DNA of 64,000 nucleotides from Maylandia zebra (GCF_041146795.1 NC_135169.1:15724352-15788351), one strand, 5' to 3'. Shown: positions 11,384 to 23,194, numbered from the stretch's first letter. Made by a program: numbers and translations. Notes: generated by a model not told the origin, from the sequence alone.

Positions 11384-11876
11384 TTAGAAAAAAAACAGGA
11401 ACTGAGAACTAGAGTTACTTGGAACACAGAGGGAAGAAACACAGCATAGTGACAGTATGACATGGCAACTTACTGAGAGAAACACAGGGCCTAAAGTACC
11501 CACAGGCAAATAAAACCTATCGAGACAAAAGAAGCAATGCAAAAAACACTGACAAAGGACACAGATTATCAAAGTAAAACAGGAAGCATGACACCTACGT
11601 AAAGACACAGACTCAGAGACACGGGCTTCACATTGAGACATGACTGACTCTGGAACAGAGGGAACATAGGCACAAGGGTGACTAGACATGAGACAGGACA
11701 GGCACAGAGAAAACATGGGAACTGAGGCTAACCACAGACTAAGAAAAAGACAAAGAAAGGAACTAAGATCACTAAACACAAACGAAAGATTAAAACAAAC
11801 AGGAATAACAATCATCAAATATCAAATCAAGATCTGAAAACACAAATACTGGGTCGCACACCCAGTTCGTGACATT
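11384..11876 (-). repeat. Interspersed repeat R3, GTCACGA-ended
   Basis: The minus strand begins TGTCACGAACTGGGTGTGCG and continues as pyrimidine-rich sequence. Related starts occur at 36905 (+) and 43066 (+), suggesting one non-autonomous DNA-transposon family. The open frame here (144 codons) is low-complexity Ser/Leu/Cys and is not treated as a gene. Confidence 0.45.
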
Positions 11877-11884
11877 TCCAAAAG

Positions 11885-12080
11885 GAAATGTGGATTGAGT
11901 AGCCATTTTAAGGTCTTAAATAATCAGGCCCCATCTTATATTAATGACCTTGTAGAATCATATCACCCTATTAGAGCACTCTGCTCTCGCACTGCAGGCC
12001 TACTTGTTGTTCCTAGAGTATTTAAAAGTAGAATGACTGAGTACATGAAGGCTCATTTTTATCCTGATATTTGGACTGAT
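11885..12080 (+). mobile_element. L2-like LINE C-terminal fragment
   Basis: Encodes FKVLNNQAPSYINDLVESY and LLVVPRVFKSRMTEY, typical of the end of L2-type RT ORFs (HGQAPSYI..LL..Y.P.R.LRS..GLLVVPR). It is cut at its 3-prime side by the element at 12083. Confidence 0.65.
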
Positions 12081-12082
12081 AT

Positions 12083-12635
12083 GTCACGGTTTGCCCTGGC
12101 AAGGACCCAAACACAGGACTCTGTGATGCAAACAGTACACTTTATTTACAGTGAAAGGAAACAAACAACAATAAATCCCCGTGCTCTCCCATGTCGTGCC
12201 TTCCTTCCCAATAAATCCATGTCTTGTTCTCTCTGGTCCTGTGTTTTCTGCGCTCCCCGTGCTCGCTGCTCTTCTGGCTTTCCATGCTCCTCCTGCAGGA
12301 AACAATAGCAGCACTCAACTATAGCAGGCATGCACTCAAAACCTAAACCTAAACTGGAAGACTAACATGGAGTCTCACACAATGATCATGCGTCGGAGGA
12401 AGCTCCATCGCTCTCCTAAATAGCTCCCCAACGAGCCCAGATTAGCAGCAGGTGTGTGGCAAGGCTTCGGATGCGACCAGACCCACCAGGTCTGAAGGTG
12501 CCTGTAACTTGGCCACAGAAAACAGCTACAGACACATGCACACACCAACTAATAACAATAATAATAACAACAACAACAACGATAAGAGTACACACTTCTC
12601 ACGGACCCCCGAGTCCCCAGAGCCGGGTCCGTGAC
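12083..12635. mobile_element. Non-autonomous DNA element with GTCACGG ends
   Basis: Terminal inverted GTCACGG/CCGTGAC. Inside are a TTTATTTACAGTGAAAGG segment and an (AATAATAAC)n-like tract near 12550. It interrupts L2-like sequence. No transposase is encoded. Confidence 0.5.
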
Positions 12636-13060
12636 AGATATAATTTTAAATATTCAAGTAGAAAAGAGCTCCATTTCTCAGCGTCTTAATCATATAATCT
12701 TCTCACTTCTCAAGACACTCAGTCTGACCTAAAACAACATTTTAAAATGGCTTGTTTTCTTTGACTCTACTGAACAGTTTCTGGTGCAGCATGAAACAAG
12801 CCACCATTTATTCAGTGTGTGCACTAGACCTGACATAGAGACATGCTCAGTAACCTTTGCAGGTGTATTTCACCTACCAAAAATTTGGCTCATCTTTTTT
12901 GGAAAACAAAGCAATGTGACACATTTACATCAGCAGTTGACCACAGTGAGTACCTGCTGTTTAGAAGAAATGAGCAGCAGCAGCTTTTCCTTTTTCTTTG
13001 AACAGCATTCATGCACAAGCAGAATGAGCAGAAGCAACAACTGGTTTAATTAAAATTCTA

Positions 13061-14414
13061 CACTCAACAAAAATATAAACGCAACACTTTTTTTTTTGCT
13101 CCCATTCCCCATGGGATGGACGTAGAGACCTAAAATTCATTCCAGATACACAATATAACCATCCCTCCCAAACAGTGGTCACAAATCAGTCCAAATGTGT
13201 GGTAGTGGGCACATCTGCTATATTGAGATAATCCATCCCACCTCACAGGTGTGCCACATCAGGATGCTGATCTGACATCATGAGTAGTGCACAGGTGTAC
13301 CTCAGACTGCCCACAACAAAAGGCCACCCTGGAATGTGCAGTTTTTTGTGCTATTGGGGGTCTGGGGACCCAGAACCGGTCAGTATCTGGTGTGACCACC
13401 ATTTGCCTCATGCAGTGCAACACATCGTCGCATGGAGTCTATCAGATTGTCAATTGTGGCCTGTGGAATGTTGGTCCACTCCACTTCAATGGCTGTGCGA
13501 GGTTGTTGGATATTCGTGGGAACTGGTACACGCTGTCGTATACGCCGGTCAAGCACATCCTGAACATGCTCAATGGGTGACATGTCCGGTGAGTATGCTG
13601 GCCATGCAAGAACTGGGACATTCTCAGCTGCCATCTGCCCTGAACAATGTGAACCACGATTCATCCGTGAAGCGCACACCTCTCCAACGTGCCGGACGCC
13701 ATCGAATGTGAGCATTTGCCCACACAAGTCTGTTACGGCGACGAGCTGGAGTCAGGTCAAGACCCCGATGAGGACGACGGGCATGCAGTTGAGCGTCCCT
13801 GAGACGGTTTCTGACAGTTTGTGCAGAAATTGTTTGGTTGTGCAAACCAATTGTTCCAGCAGCTGTCTGGGTGGCTGGTCTCAGACGATCTTAGAGGTGA
13901 ACCTGGTGGATGTGGAGGTCCTGGGCTGGTGTGGTTACACGAGGTCTGCGGTTGTGAGGCCGGTTGGATGTGCTGCCATATTCTCTGAAACGCCTGTGGA
14001 GACGGCTTATGGTTGAGAAATGAACATTCAATGCACGGGCGACAGATCTGGTTGACATTCCTGCTGTCAGCATGCCAATTGCACGCTCCCTCATTGCTTG
14101 TGGCATCTGTGGCATTTTGCTGTGAGACAAAAACTGCACATTCCAGGGTGGCCTTTTGTTGTGGGCAGTCTGAGGTACACCTGTGCACTACTCATGATGT
14201 CAGATCAGCATCCTGATGTGGCACACCTGTGAGGTGGGATGGATTATCTCAATATAGCAGATGTGCCCACTACCACACATTTGGACTGATTTGTGACCAC
14301 TGTTTGGGAGGGATGGTTATATTGTGTATCTGGAATGAATTTTAGGTCTCTACGTCCATCCCATGGGGAATGGGAGCAGTAACAAAGGTGCTGCGTTTAT
14401 ATTTTTGTTGAGTG
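13061..14414 (-). mobile_element. Tc1-like element with 287-bp terminal inverted repeats
   Basis: TIRs at 13061-13347 and 14128-14414 (start CACTCAACAAAAATATAAAC) are flanked by TA at 13059-13060 and 14415-14416. The paralogous unit near 47415 lacks the insertion. The ends are highly alike, so the copy is fairly young. A broken transposase is inside. Confidence 0.9.
13380..14115 (-). pseudogene. Tc1-family transposase, internally deleted
   Basis: The N-terminal helix-turn-helix region starts MPQMPQAMRERAIGMLTAG and continues ARALNVHFSTISRLHRRFRE. A stop follows HIHQVHL near 13891. The frame resumes with TVRNRLRDAQLHARRPHRG and FTDESWFTLFRADG (first catalytic Asp), then jumps with a frame change near 13640 to ENVPVLAWPAYSPDMSPIEH (the last catalytic acidic residue region). 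The central stretch that would hold the second Asp (usually QDNARPH) is missing. The protein would be inactive; the element could still be mobilised in trans through its ends. Confidence 0.85.
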
Positions 14415-14450
14415 TACATAACAGACAGAAGCGTTTGTTAGCATATTAAC

Positions 14451-14456
14451 TTTATT
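14451..14456 (-). terminator. Poly(A) signal of gene D
   Basis: AATAAA on the minus strand about 120 bp beyond the gene D stop, just before the Tc1-like insertion. Confidence 0.45.
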
Positions 14457-14573
14457 GGTACTTATAGTTCTTTATAGTTTTGTTATATGCAGAGTAGATA
14501 ATATACAGCTTGTTCAATTGTAATAACAATGTGTGATAAATGTCTTCACTTTCACTCAGATGTGATTTTGACT

Positions 14574-17285
14574 TCAATCTGCTATTTTTCTGAGACCTGT
14601 TAGATTTACAAGAAGTACAGAACAAAAATGTATTCATTTTTCTTTAAAGTGTAGAAAAAATGCTATTGTTAGTATTGCAAACCAAAATTAACTTCACAGG
14701 GCATCTTCATTACAAACATGAATTTTTTGCCATGAACAATACGTTTTATTAATATTGCTAGTATTTAATATTTACTACCCATCACATATTACATGTTATC
14801 TGAATGTAATGCACAAGGAATCATTAGTTACAGTTAATCTCACCTTTGAGTTTAGTCTCACCCGGGCGTAAGGTGTAGTAAATGGCTCTAGAATATAACA
14901 TGTCATCCTCTAATGGAAAGATGCAGCCATAGTGAGAGGACAGACAACCACAGTAACATCATTGACGATGAAAACTATTTGCTCTTCACTGTTCATTAGG
15001 TCTTATTTAAAATCTTAGGAAAATCTGACAATCAGAAGAAAAATATATCACTCTTACATCAGAACATTATTATTCTGCAGTTTTATCTTAATGACATTAA
15101 TATCAGCTGCTCTAAACAGTTTTTTGATTGTTGTCCTACATTTTATTAGCATAGCTGGTCAAGCTTTAGTGTTTGTTACTTTTCCTAATATCACTTTTAA
15201 TTGATATTTAGAACCTATCATATTTAAATAGAGCACATATGGAATCATTAATCTCACCTTTAAGTTTAGTCTCACCTGCGCTTAGGGTATAGCAAATGGC
15301 TCTAGAATATAACATGTCATCATCTAATGGAGAGATACAGCCATAGTGAGAGGACAGACAACCACAGTAACATCAGTGATGATGAAAACTATTTGATCTT
15401 CACTGTATTCATTAGATCTAATTTGAAATCTTGGGAAATCTGACAATCAGAAGAAAATAATGCCACTCTTACATCAGAAAATCATTTTTCTGCCATTTCA
15501 TCTTAATGACATAAATATCAGCTAATCTAAAAAGCTTCTTGAGTTTTATTGCACATTTCATTTACATAGCGAGTCAAGCTTTCCGTTGCTTGTTTAGCAT
15601 CAAAGAGTTGAGAAATAAAAAATATATATTTTATGCAATTTGTGTATTTCTTCCAAAACTGAAGTTTTGAAAAGTTTTGTAATATGTTTCTTTTGAGTCT
15701 CTCAGGTTTTTGAAGAGCTTAATTATTTTAATTAGTTTCATTCAAATATTAGAGTGAATGTTTCATTCTAAATAATGTGTACATATTTAACAAAGATGTA
15801 GGAAAAACAAGACAAAAAAGAAGAATGTTTCATTATTTGTTTTAATTTATTTATAAATGAATGTATAAATTATAAATGTATTTATTACTCTGGTATTATT
15901 ACTAAAAAAGATTTTATAAAAAGATGCCTGGTTAAATATATTTCCTCTTTCTGTTGTAATATACATTGTTTTTATTTTTCCAAATATAATAACAATTAAT
16001 AGACACAATATTCTTGTTCAGACACAGTTTGATTCTTGGCTGAGCCTGAATTATGTGGTTTTATTGACAGACTAAAGCATCTCTTTAATAAAGAAATAAA
16101 GATATTAATTGTGATTTCTCAACATTAAGCATGACATAAATGTAAAACATTTTTCAGTTAACAACATTTATGGTGCAATGATTCCAGATTGCTTTTGGTT
16201 TAACAAAGCATGATGTGAGTGTGCAAAAAGCAAAAGCAATTAACACAAGGTTTCATGGCTTTTAATGTACAAATTATCACAATGCAGGGACTCCAGCAAC
16301 ACTTGTGGCATTCATCAGGATCATGCCCCTGATGAAGACCTAGACACGTTGGTCAGTTGATTAAGTTGTTCCTCTTTAATTTTAAGTTTTGCTAGAGTCC
16401 CTGCGTTGTGAGTTTTTCATCCTCTCCATGTACGTTTGAAGTAGGTGAAGTTGTGACAGAAATTTTTGCAGCAATATACAAAATATTACCTTTACTTCTG
16501 TACAAGCAATCGTTGACAAGGTACATTCCGAGGAACAGCAACAGAGTGCTCAATAAAGTAAAGACAAGGATCCATGGTGCTTCCTCAAAAGGTAAAAGGC
16601 TCGCCTCTTTGAAGCAGTGTGAATGTTGAATGTGAAAAAAAAGTTAAAAGAGAAAAGGAAGATAAAATACCTGAAGGTTACGCAAGGTTTTAAAAATCTG
16701 GGATATTTTGCGCATCTGATTAACTTACTTATATTTGATTGATGAAAGAAATAAAACACTAAGTAAAATACAAAAAATTGAATTCAATTGTTTGCTCCTC
16801 CAAAATGGAAAATTAAGTGTAAATAAACAAGAACATAGCCGGTACTCACCAACTCTTTCAGCCTGAACACTCAGTAGAATCATAGTGGTCATCACTGAAG
16901 AGATAAAAGAGATGCAGACTTTTACAGCTATGGGCTACTTTGGTTTTAAAGTAAAACAAACTAAATCACCACATTTTAGACAGAATTTATAACTTTAACC
17001 TTTTTCTACTGTGGATTAAAAGAATATGACAAAGAGGACATCTAATAACGATTTAATAAAATTGCAGTCCTAGTAAAAAATGAACAAAATTGACATATTT
17101 TTAACAAGACAAATAAAAAAGCTTTTATTTATTGCACATTTACCTATTTTATTTATTATTATATATGATATGTATGTTTATTACTTCTGTGTATTTATCT
17201 TATTTGTTTACATGCATAATTTTTTTTAAATATGGAAATTGAGAAATTACTCACACACTCTGATTCCGAGAGCTCTGACATCCAT
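14574..17285 (-). CDS. Receptor gene D, Ig-less: signal peptide, TM, tyrosine tail
   Basis: A member of the FCRL/LITR cluster that lacks both Ig exons. Exons: 17285-17255 (MDVRALGIRV), 16894-16850 (second signal exon), TM 16606-16490, tyrosine exons 15323-15258 and 14909-14844, last 14596-14574. All junctions are phase 1 and the sum is 348 nt (115 residues plus stop). Only 243 bp separate the signal exon from the TM exon, so no Ig domain fits. After the signal peptide the exposed part is about a dozen residues (EASLLPFEEAP), then the TM (ILVFTLLSTLLLFLGMYLV), then two copies of DDMLYSRAI-Y/C-YTL. The layout is like ITAM adaptors such as FcR-gamma or DAP12, but there is no acidic TM residue and only the 14.9-kb copy keeps YYTL. 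The TM exon uses a weak acceptor (TTCAAAG). It could be a functional small protein or a gene decaying after Ig loss. Confidence 0.5.
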
Positions 17286-17340
17286 GTTGTTTTGCTGCAA
17301 ACTGAAGACGGCAGTGAGCACGGGTGTCTGAGACTGTGAT

Positions 17341-17354
17341 GTTATGGCTGTTTT
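17341..17354. repeat. L1 target-site duplication (left)
   Basis: GTTATGGCTGTTTT, repeated exactly at 23070-23083. It brackets the L1 insertion in the gene D upstream region. Confidence 0.9.
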
Positions 17355-17836
17355 TTTTTGTGATCAACATTTTATTGATTTAAAACGGGGTGGGGGGGGG
17401 GGGGGTACAGACATATACAGCACAACTGTAAACTGCAGTAGCAAAGCAAACATTAGCAAACAAGGCATAGGGACAGCAAAGAAAAGACACAAAAACACAA
17501 AATTAAAACCAATTATTGCCTCTTCCAGGAGATAACTCTGGATGAGAAGATTTTCCAAGCGTCAATAGTCGTGGGTCGAGCTTTATTTAATTTTGCTGTG
17601 GTATGTTCAAAACCAATAACACGGATAAGACATCGCCTCCAGAATGATTCCAGACAAATGTCAGGACAGAACCATTGCTTTGTAATAGTCTTCTTTGCGG
17701 ATGTGAATCCAGCGAACAACATTTTGCATTGCATTTGTTTTAAGGAGATTTCAGAGGTATCATTAAGGAGACAAAGACCAGGATTGGGAACATAAAAAAC
17801 TTCCAGTACCTCAGATAACACAGAGTTCACAAAGAC

Positions 17837-20800
17837 TCAAAAGTTGGATACCACAGGACAGTCCCAAAACATGTGCAAAAACGTGCCAGGTGATGAATCA
17901 TTGCAGATGTGACAGTGATACGTAGCCTGTAGTTTCATCTGGAACCTCCTATAGGGTGTAATGTATGTTCTGTGTATGGTTTTGAAATGAATTAATTGAT
18001 GTGCCAGGTTCTTAGAAGTCAAACTCAGATTAGACCAAACTGTATCCCAGTCTATATTAACATGTAGTTCTCCCAGTTCCCTGACCCAAATAGATTCAAT
18101 GGGCAGGGACTTCACACCATGTTCGGCTAATTTGTTGTAGATTTTGGAAACAGAGGGTCTGCCAGATTTAGGCAGGATCCAGTCCAACATGGGATGAGAG
18201 GGAAGAGGAGAATCCCAGGGGACACCATATGCTTTTAAAGCTGATCTGAGCTGCAGATACACAAAGTAAGAAGATGCAGGAAGAGAAAAACGGGTCCTTA
18301 AGTCCTGAAATGAGCCTTGGGCGTTGAATAGATCATCAAAAAGGTTTATCCCGAGTGAGAACCAAGATGGTTGAACAAATGGTCGGCTGCCACGTAGTAA
18401 CTTTAAATTATGCCAGAGTGGTGAGCTTTTACAAAATTTAACTGGAGCACCCAGCCGCCTTTCTATTTTCCTCCATACCTGTATAGAGTTGGCAATAATA
18501 GGTCCGAATTTGATGTTGTTGTAGAGCGTATTGGCGGGAACATTAGCAAACAGAAGATCTTGCAGTCTATGCGGTGCTGCCTTGGCGGATTCGATCATTT
18601 TCCACGCAGTAGTAGCCTCTGGGTTGACCCACGTACTAAACGCCCTGATTTGGAACGACCAGTAAAAAAACTCGAAGTTTGGCACTGCCAGGCCACCAAA
18701 CAATTTGGGCCGCTGCAATGTTGACAAACGTATCCTAGGCCTTTTGCCATTCCAAATAAATTTAGACACCGCAGAGTGTATGTCTTTAAAATAAGTTAGA
18801 GGAGGAGAGAGTGGCAACATAAAAAAAGGAAATTAAGCCGTGGCAGTATGTTCATCTTTACTGTGTTGATTCTACCCTGAAGCGAAGTTTTTAAATTGTC
18901 CCATCTTTGAAAGTCGGATTTGATCTTATTTAGCATAGTAGTAAAATTGTCCTTGATTATCTTTGGAATACTATTATGAATTGAAATGCCCAGATAAGTA
19001 AAAGTGCTTTTGATCTGAACACAACCGGGTAAGGAAACTTTCGTAGCTTTAACGTTCAAAGGCATCAGAGCAGATTTCGACCAGTTTATTTTGTAGCCAG
19101 ATAGAGAGCTGAAATGGTCAAAGTTTTTAATTAATGGATGGATGGACGTCTCATAGTTGTCCAAAAACAGAATAATATCATCCGCATATAGAGATATGAT
19201 ATGATTTTGACCACCAATTCTTATGGGAGAAATTGTGGACTGTCTGATGGCTTGTGCTAGGGGCTCTAGAGAGAGGCAGAATAGGAGAGGAGAGAGAGGG
19301 CAACCCTGCCTCGTTCCACGCTGCAGCGTGAAAGGGGGAGAGACCAGGTCCCCTGTTAAGACACTAGCAAGAGGTGAGTGATATAGTGTTTGAATCATAG
19401 CAACAAATTTCTGCTTAAACCCAAAGTGTTTCAATACCATCCACATATAGTCCCACTCTAGCCTATCAAAGGCTTTTTCTGCATCAAGTGAAAATACTGC
19501 ACATGGATTTTGATAGCTGTTAGCGGCATCTATGATTTTCAAGGAAGCTATTACAGATAGTATCCTCAAAATTGATATCTGATTTATACAGATTTACAAA
19601 AAATGACGAGAAAGTGGTGTTAATGGACTGAGGATTTGTCGTAATTTTACCGTTTGCAGCTGTTATAGCTGGAATATGTGCCCTTGTTTCACATTCTTTA
19701 AGCATAAGTGCCAACAAATGACTAGGACGCTCTGATTCAAAATAGTACTTCTGTCTAGTTCTATGCAAGATGAACTCTGCTTTGGACAAGGTTATTGCAT
19801 CATATTCTTCTTTTAGTGAAGCTAGGAGTGTAGACTGATCGTCCGACCGACTAAGTTTTTGCAGATTCTGTAAAGATTCCATCTGATTTTCTAGATTGGA
19901 CACCTGAGCAAGTTTTGTTTTTGCCAACATGGAGGAGAATGAGATGGAAAAGCCACGAATGAAACATTTTGTAGTCTCCCATAAGACTTGTGGGTCGATA
20001 TCCTCATTAGCGTTGATATCTAAAAATTCCTTCAGCTGGAGCTTAAGCAGGCTGAGAAAGGCAGAGTTAGTTAACAGGGACGTATTAAAGCGCCACCTGG
20101 GGGCCCTATTCTTTAAATTGGGCAGATCGACAGAGCATAACAAAGCTGAATGATCCGATATCAAGATTGGCTGAATAGAAATAGACGTATCACCTGAAAT
20201 TAAGGAAGGACTAACAAAAACGTAATCTATCCTAGAGAATGTCTTATGTCTATTAGAAAAGAATGTATAATCCCTAATGTCGAGATTCTGCATCCGCCAA
20301 AAGTCGATGAGATTAAGATCTTTTATAAGTGTATTCAACAGAGAAGATGAGAGATTAGCTACTGCATCTGGATGAGATTTATCTAAAACGGGGTTGACGA
20401 CAGCATTGAAGTCCCCACCCAACACTACGGAATAATCATTGTATTCTAATAGTGTATTGGCAATATAAGTAAAAAAGTCCCTGTCTGGCTCATTTGGACA
20501 GTATACAGATACGAATACCAGTTTATGGTTTAAGATAGGGGCAGGGATAGCTCAGTAGGTAAAGTGGTCGGAAGGTCGGCGGTTCGAATCCACTTAACAG
20601 CTACCCTGAGGTACCCCTGAGCAAGGTACCGTCCCTACACACTGCTCCCCGGGCGCCTGCTTAGTGGGCTGCCCACTGCTTCACTGAGTGAATGGGTCAA
20701 ATGCAGAGAAAAACAAGTAATTTCCCCATGGGGATCAATAAAGTATCCATTATTATTATTATTATTATTATTATTAAGATACTGCCAGTTACAAGTGCCA

Positions 20801-21077
20801 GCCGGCCGTTTTCATCACTCGTGCTATACCTGGTAGTAAGGTCGAATTTTCTCTTCAGCAAGATACAGACACCCTTCGTTTTATTTGGGGCAGAGGACGA
20901 AGCTATTAGTTTGTAGTGTTTGTTTTGAAAACGTGCCACATCACCTTGTTTCAGATGTGTTTCTTGGATTAAAGCAATGTCAGCCTTTTTACGGTATAGG
21001 TACTCAAGGACACGTGTCCGCTTAATAGCGGAGTTACGACCATTAACGTTAAGTGACAGAATAATCAATGGTGGCAT
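17837..21077 (-). pseudogene. L1 ORF2 (endonuclease-reverse transcriptase), disrupted
   Basis: Starts MPPLIILSLNVNGRNSAIKR. The APE endonuclease shows ALIQETHL, GGDFNAVV and ISDHSALL. The frame is interrupted by a SINE (20773-20538). After YKSDINFED the RT finger region is missing, so the segment that normally carries the APGPDG-type motif is absent. Sequence resumes near 19569 with AVFSLDAEKAFDRLEW, GTRQGCPLSPLLF and the catalytic YADD. A frameshift lies near 18800-18820, followed by the thumb/C-terminal region and a terminal CHICN...HMFWDC cluster. Not able to encode an active enzyme. Confidence 0.85.
20538..20773 (+). mobile_element. tRNA-derived SINE inside L1 ORF2
   Basis: The head has an A box (TAGCTCAGTAGG) and B box (GGTTCGAATCC), the body ends ATGGGGATCAATAAAGTAT, and an (ATT)n tail follows. 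The 8-bp target duplication TTAAGATA lies at 20530-20537 and 20774-20781. L1 ORF2 resumes in frame character on the far side. Confidence 0.85.
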
Positions 21078-21929
21078 CGGTACGGCAAGTGTCCAAGAAT
21101 GGTCCCAATGTGAAGATAGCAAGAGAGGAACGTCAATGTGTAGTAAAATATAAGGCCACCATACCCCTGCCAAGTACTGCAATGTTTCACTAGAGCTACT
21201 GGAATTTTAACTTTGCATAGAGATATGTCTGCAAGGGAGGGGACAGGGGAGGAAAAAACTATATACAAAAACTGGTGCAGACCGCACAGAGCTTCCTCCA
21301 TAGGTCTGCTAGAACACAAACTTCTGATTGATTCGTAACCGGTCCTTCCACACCAACACAGAAAACTTGAGGGTCAGACGTGCACACATAGTCAATGAAA
21401 ATTAAGTGGGTAAGTATATCCCACACCCTCCCGACTGAGTGAAATTATCTTATAAAGCGAAGAAAGAAAAAAAAATAAATATATAAAATATAAATATTTG
21501 CATAAAAAATAAAATAAAACAAATGCATCTTACATATGTACAGTAACAACAGCCAGCAAATGTTTGACCATGATAAGCTCAAAGAAAAGTAAAATAAATA
21601 ATTAATACAAAAATAAATAAAAAAATAAAAAAATAAAAAAATAAAAAAATATACATGTATATGTACATATGCATACACACACATATACACGCACATGCAT
21701 GCACGTGCATGCACACATTCATCCACACACACATACATACGTACACACATACACATACACAAAACAAAATAAGATAAAATAGAAAAATAAATAAATAAAT
21801 AAAAAGTACCCCCGGTAGGGGCGAAGCAAGTCGCTAAATTAAATGTAACCAACCTCAACCCATGAAAGTGATCCTGCCGTCAACCTAGTTGAGGCCTGCT
21901 GCAACTAAAACAGGACAACTAACCGGCGT

Positions 21930-22955
21930 TCAGTCATTCATGTCCACTAAGTTGCCTTCTCCCGCATGCTGATTGCCAGCGTTGTTGGCCGCGCTGTTTA
22001 GATCGGGAGGAAAAGCGGGGGCCCCATCAACACACTGCGGCGTTGCAGGATTCAGCTTTCGCGGCAGGGAGTTAATGAAATCTTCTGCCAGTTGAGGGGA
22101 TTCGAAAGCCATCTTCTTACCACCGTGCTCTATCTTCATCACGGCGGGGTAAATGAGGAATGGTTCCAGGCCCATAGCCGTAGCCTTCTTCATGACAGGA
22201 GAGAAACTCTTCCTCTTTGCTGTTGTAGTCGGACTGAAGTCAGGGAAGAAAAGAAGAGTGGTGTTGGCGGCATGCTTCACTGGATATGCTTTGCGTGCCC
22301 CTTTGAGAATTGCCAATCTGTCCTGCCACCGTAGCAATCTGAAGATTAGGGTGCGAGGCTTCTTGGTATTAGTATCGCGGCCGTCGTACACCCGATGTGC
22401 TCGTTCAATGTCGATGTCGCGCCCCTCCAATGACGGAATCCACTTGGGGAGATTAGCCTTAATGTAGCCAACTGTATCCGAGCCCTCCAGCATTTCAGGT
22501 AAGCCAACAAGCCTGATGTTATTCCTGCGACCCCTGTCCTCCAGATCTGTAAGCTTTGTCGTGAGTAGGTCGAGTTGTTTCTTCAGATCGATAACCGATC
22601 GTCTGTCCTCACGCGCGGCGGCTTGCACTGAGTCCACTCGGTCTTGAGTGCGTTTAGCCATTGCAGTTACCCTCTCGATTTCCCCGCTAACATTATTTAC
22701 CACTTCATTGGTCTTTTGAAGGTCTGTGCGTAGGTCGCGCAGAGCAGGAATCAAGATAGAGTCCATAGCTTCCCTGACTGCCGAGGCAACCACTGAATCG
22801 AGGGACTTTTGTTGTTCCTGGAGTGCTAGCTTCACACCGTTAGCAATAGCCTCGTCGAGGTCTTCCTTAGTGACGGAGGAATCTTTAAACTTCTTCTTTA
22901 AGGGAGACTGAGCAACCTCCCTTTTCCGTGAGTCTCTGGTTGAAGCGGTGTCCAT
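21930..22955 (-). CDS. L1 ORF1 protein (coiled coil plus RRM)
   Basis: Uninterrupted 341-residue frame starting MDTASTRDSRKREVAQSPLK. The N terminus is basic and is followed by a long coiled coil (roughly residues 30-140; heptads around LRDLRTDLQKTNEVVNNV and LKKQLDLLTTKLTDLEDRG). Next come the hallmark RRNNIRLVGLPE at the start of the RNA-recognition fold and a C-terminal domain with TLIFRLLRWQDR and LLFFPDFSPTT. L1 ORF1p is an RNA-binding chaperone that coats L1 RNA. Length and order match vertebrate L1 ORF1p, so this copy could still supply ORF1p although its ORF2 is dead. Confidence 0.9.
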   Translation of the reverse strand: MDTASTRDSRKREVAQSPLKKKFKDSSVTKEDLDEAIANGVKLALQEQQKSLDSVVASAVREAMDSILIPALRDLRTDLQKTNEVVNNVSGEIERVTAMAKRTQDRVDSVQAAAREDRRSVIDLKKQLDLLTTKLTDLEDRGRRNNIRLVGLPEMLEGSDTVGYIKANLPKWIPSLEGRDIDIERAHRVYDGRDTNTKKPRTLIFRLLRWQDRLAILKGARKAYPVKHAANTTLLFFPDFSPTTTAKRKSFSPVMKKATAMGLEPFLIYPAVMKIEHGGKKMAFESPQLAEDFINSLPRKLNPATPQCVDGAPAFPPDLNSAANNAGNQHAGEGNLVDMND

Positions 22956-23194
22956 AGTGGGATCGGCGGTGAGATAACTAATTTATATGACAGGATAGTG
23001 ATAAACAGTGACAATGTGTGCAGAGCTAAAAACTATGCTGGCATTCCTGCCGACGGGTCACGTGATCCCGTTATGGCTGTTTTAATATCAAATATTTTTA
23101 CAACTTCATGCAATGCAACAAAGTTTAATGAAAGTAGTTTCCACTGAGACCGATTTGCTCTTATGACAAGAGGAGTGATAGTGACGTTCACAAT

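Larger units (their letters stand above)
12640..15480. repeat. Segmental duplication unit, partner 47020-48290
   Basis: Excluding the Tc1-like insertion, this matches 47020-48290 in order: the AGCAGAAAAGAGCT-like block, the receptor 3-prime UTR (ATTCATGCACAA), the last exon, and the tyrosine exon EDDMLYSRAIYYTLRPGE. It represents the 3-prime half of a receptor gene. The tyrosine exon is itself duplicated inside this copy (14.84 and 15.26 kb). Confidence 0.75.
17355..23069 (-). mobile_element. Near full-length L1-like LINE, 5.7 kb
   Basis: It has a poly(A) tail at the low-coordinate end with an AATAAA signal just before it, a 14-bp target-site duplication, ORF1 (22955-21930) and a damaged ORF2 (21077 to about 17837). 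A SINE is inserted at 20538-20773. The spacer between the ORFs contains a 370-bp AT/AC-rich microsatellite-like tract (21430-21810). The G run near 17385-17405 lies in the 3-prime UTR. Inserted between gene D and its upstream element. Confidence 0.9.

Noticed and set aside
11384..11818. 144-codon frame on the minus strand
   Set aside because: Low-complexity Ser/Cys/Leu translation lying wholly inside interspersed repeat R3.
12452..12634. Frame with an Asn run
   Set aside because: Translation of an (AAT/AAC)n tract inside a non-autonomous DNA element.
14452..14637. 61-codon frame overlapping the last exon of gene D (SEDIYHTLLLQL)
   Set aside because: Using it would need a different splice phase from all neighbouring exons; the phase-1 reading gives an early stop as in genes B and H.
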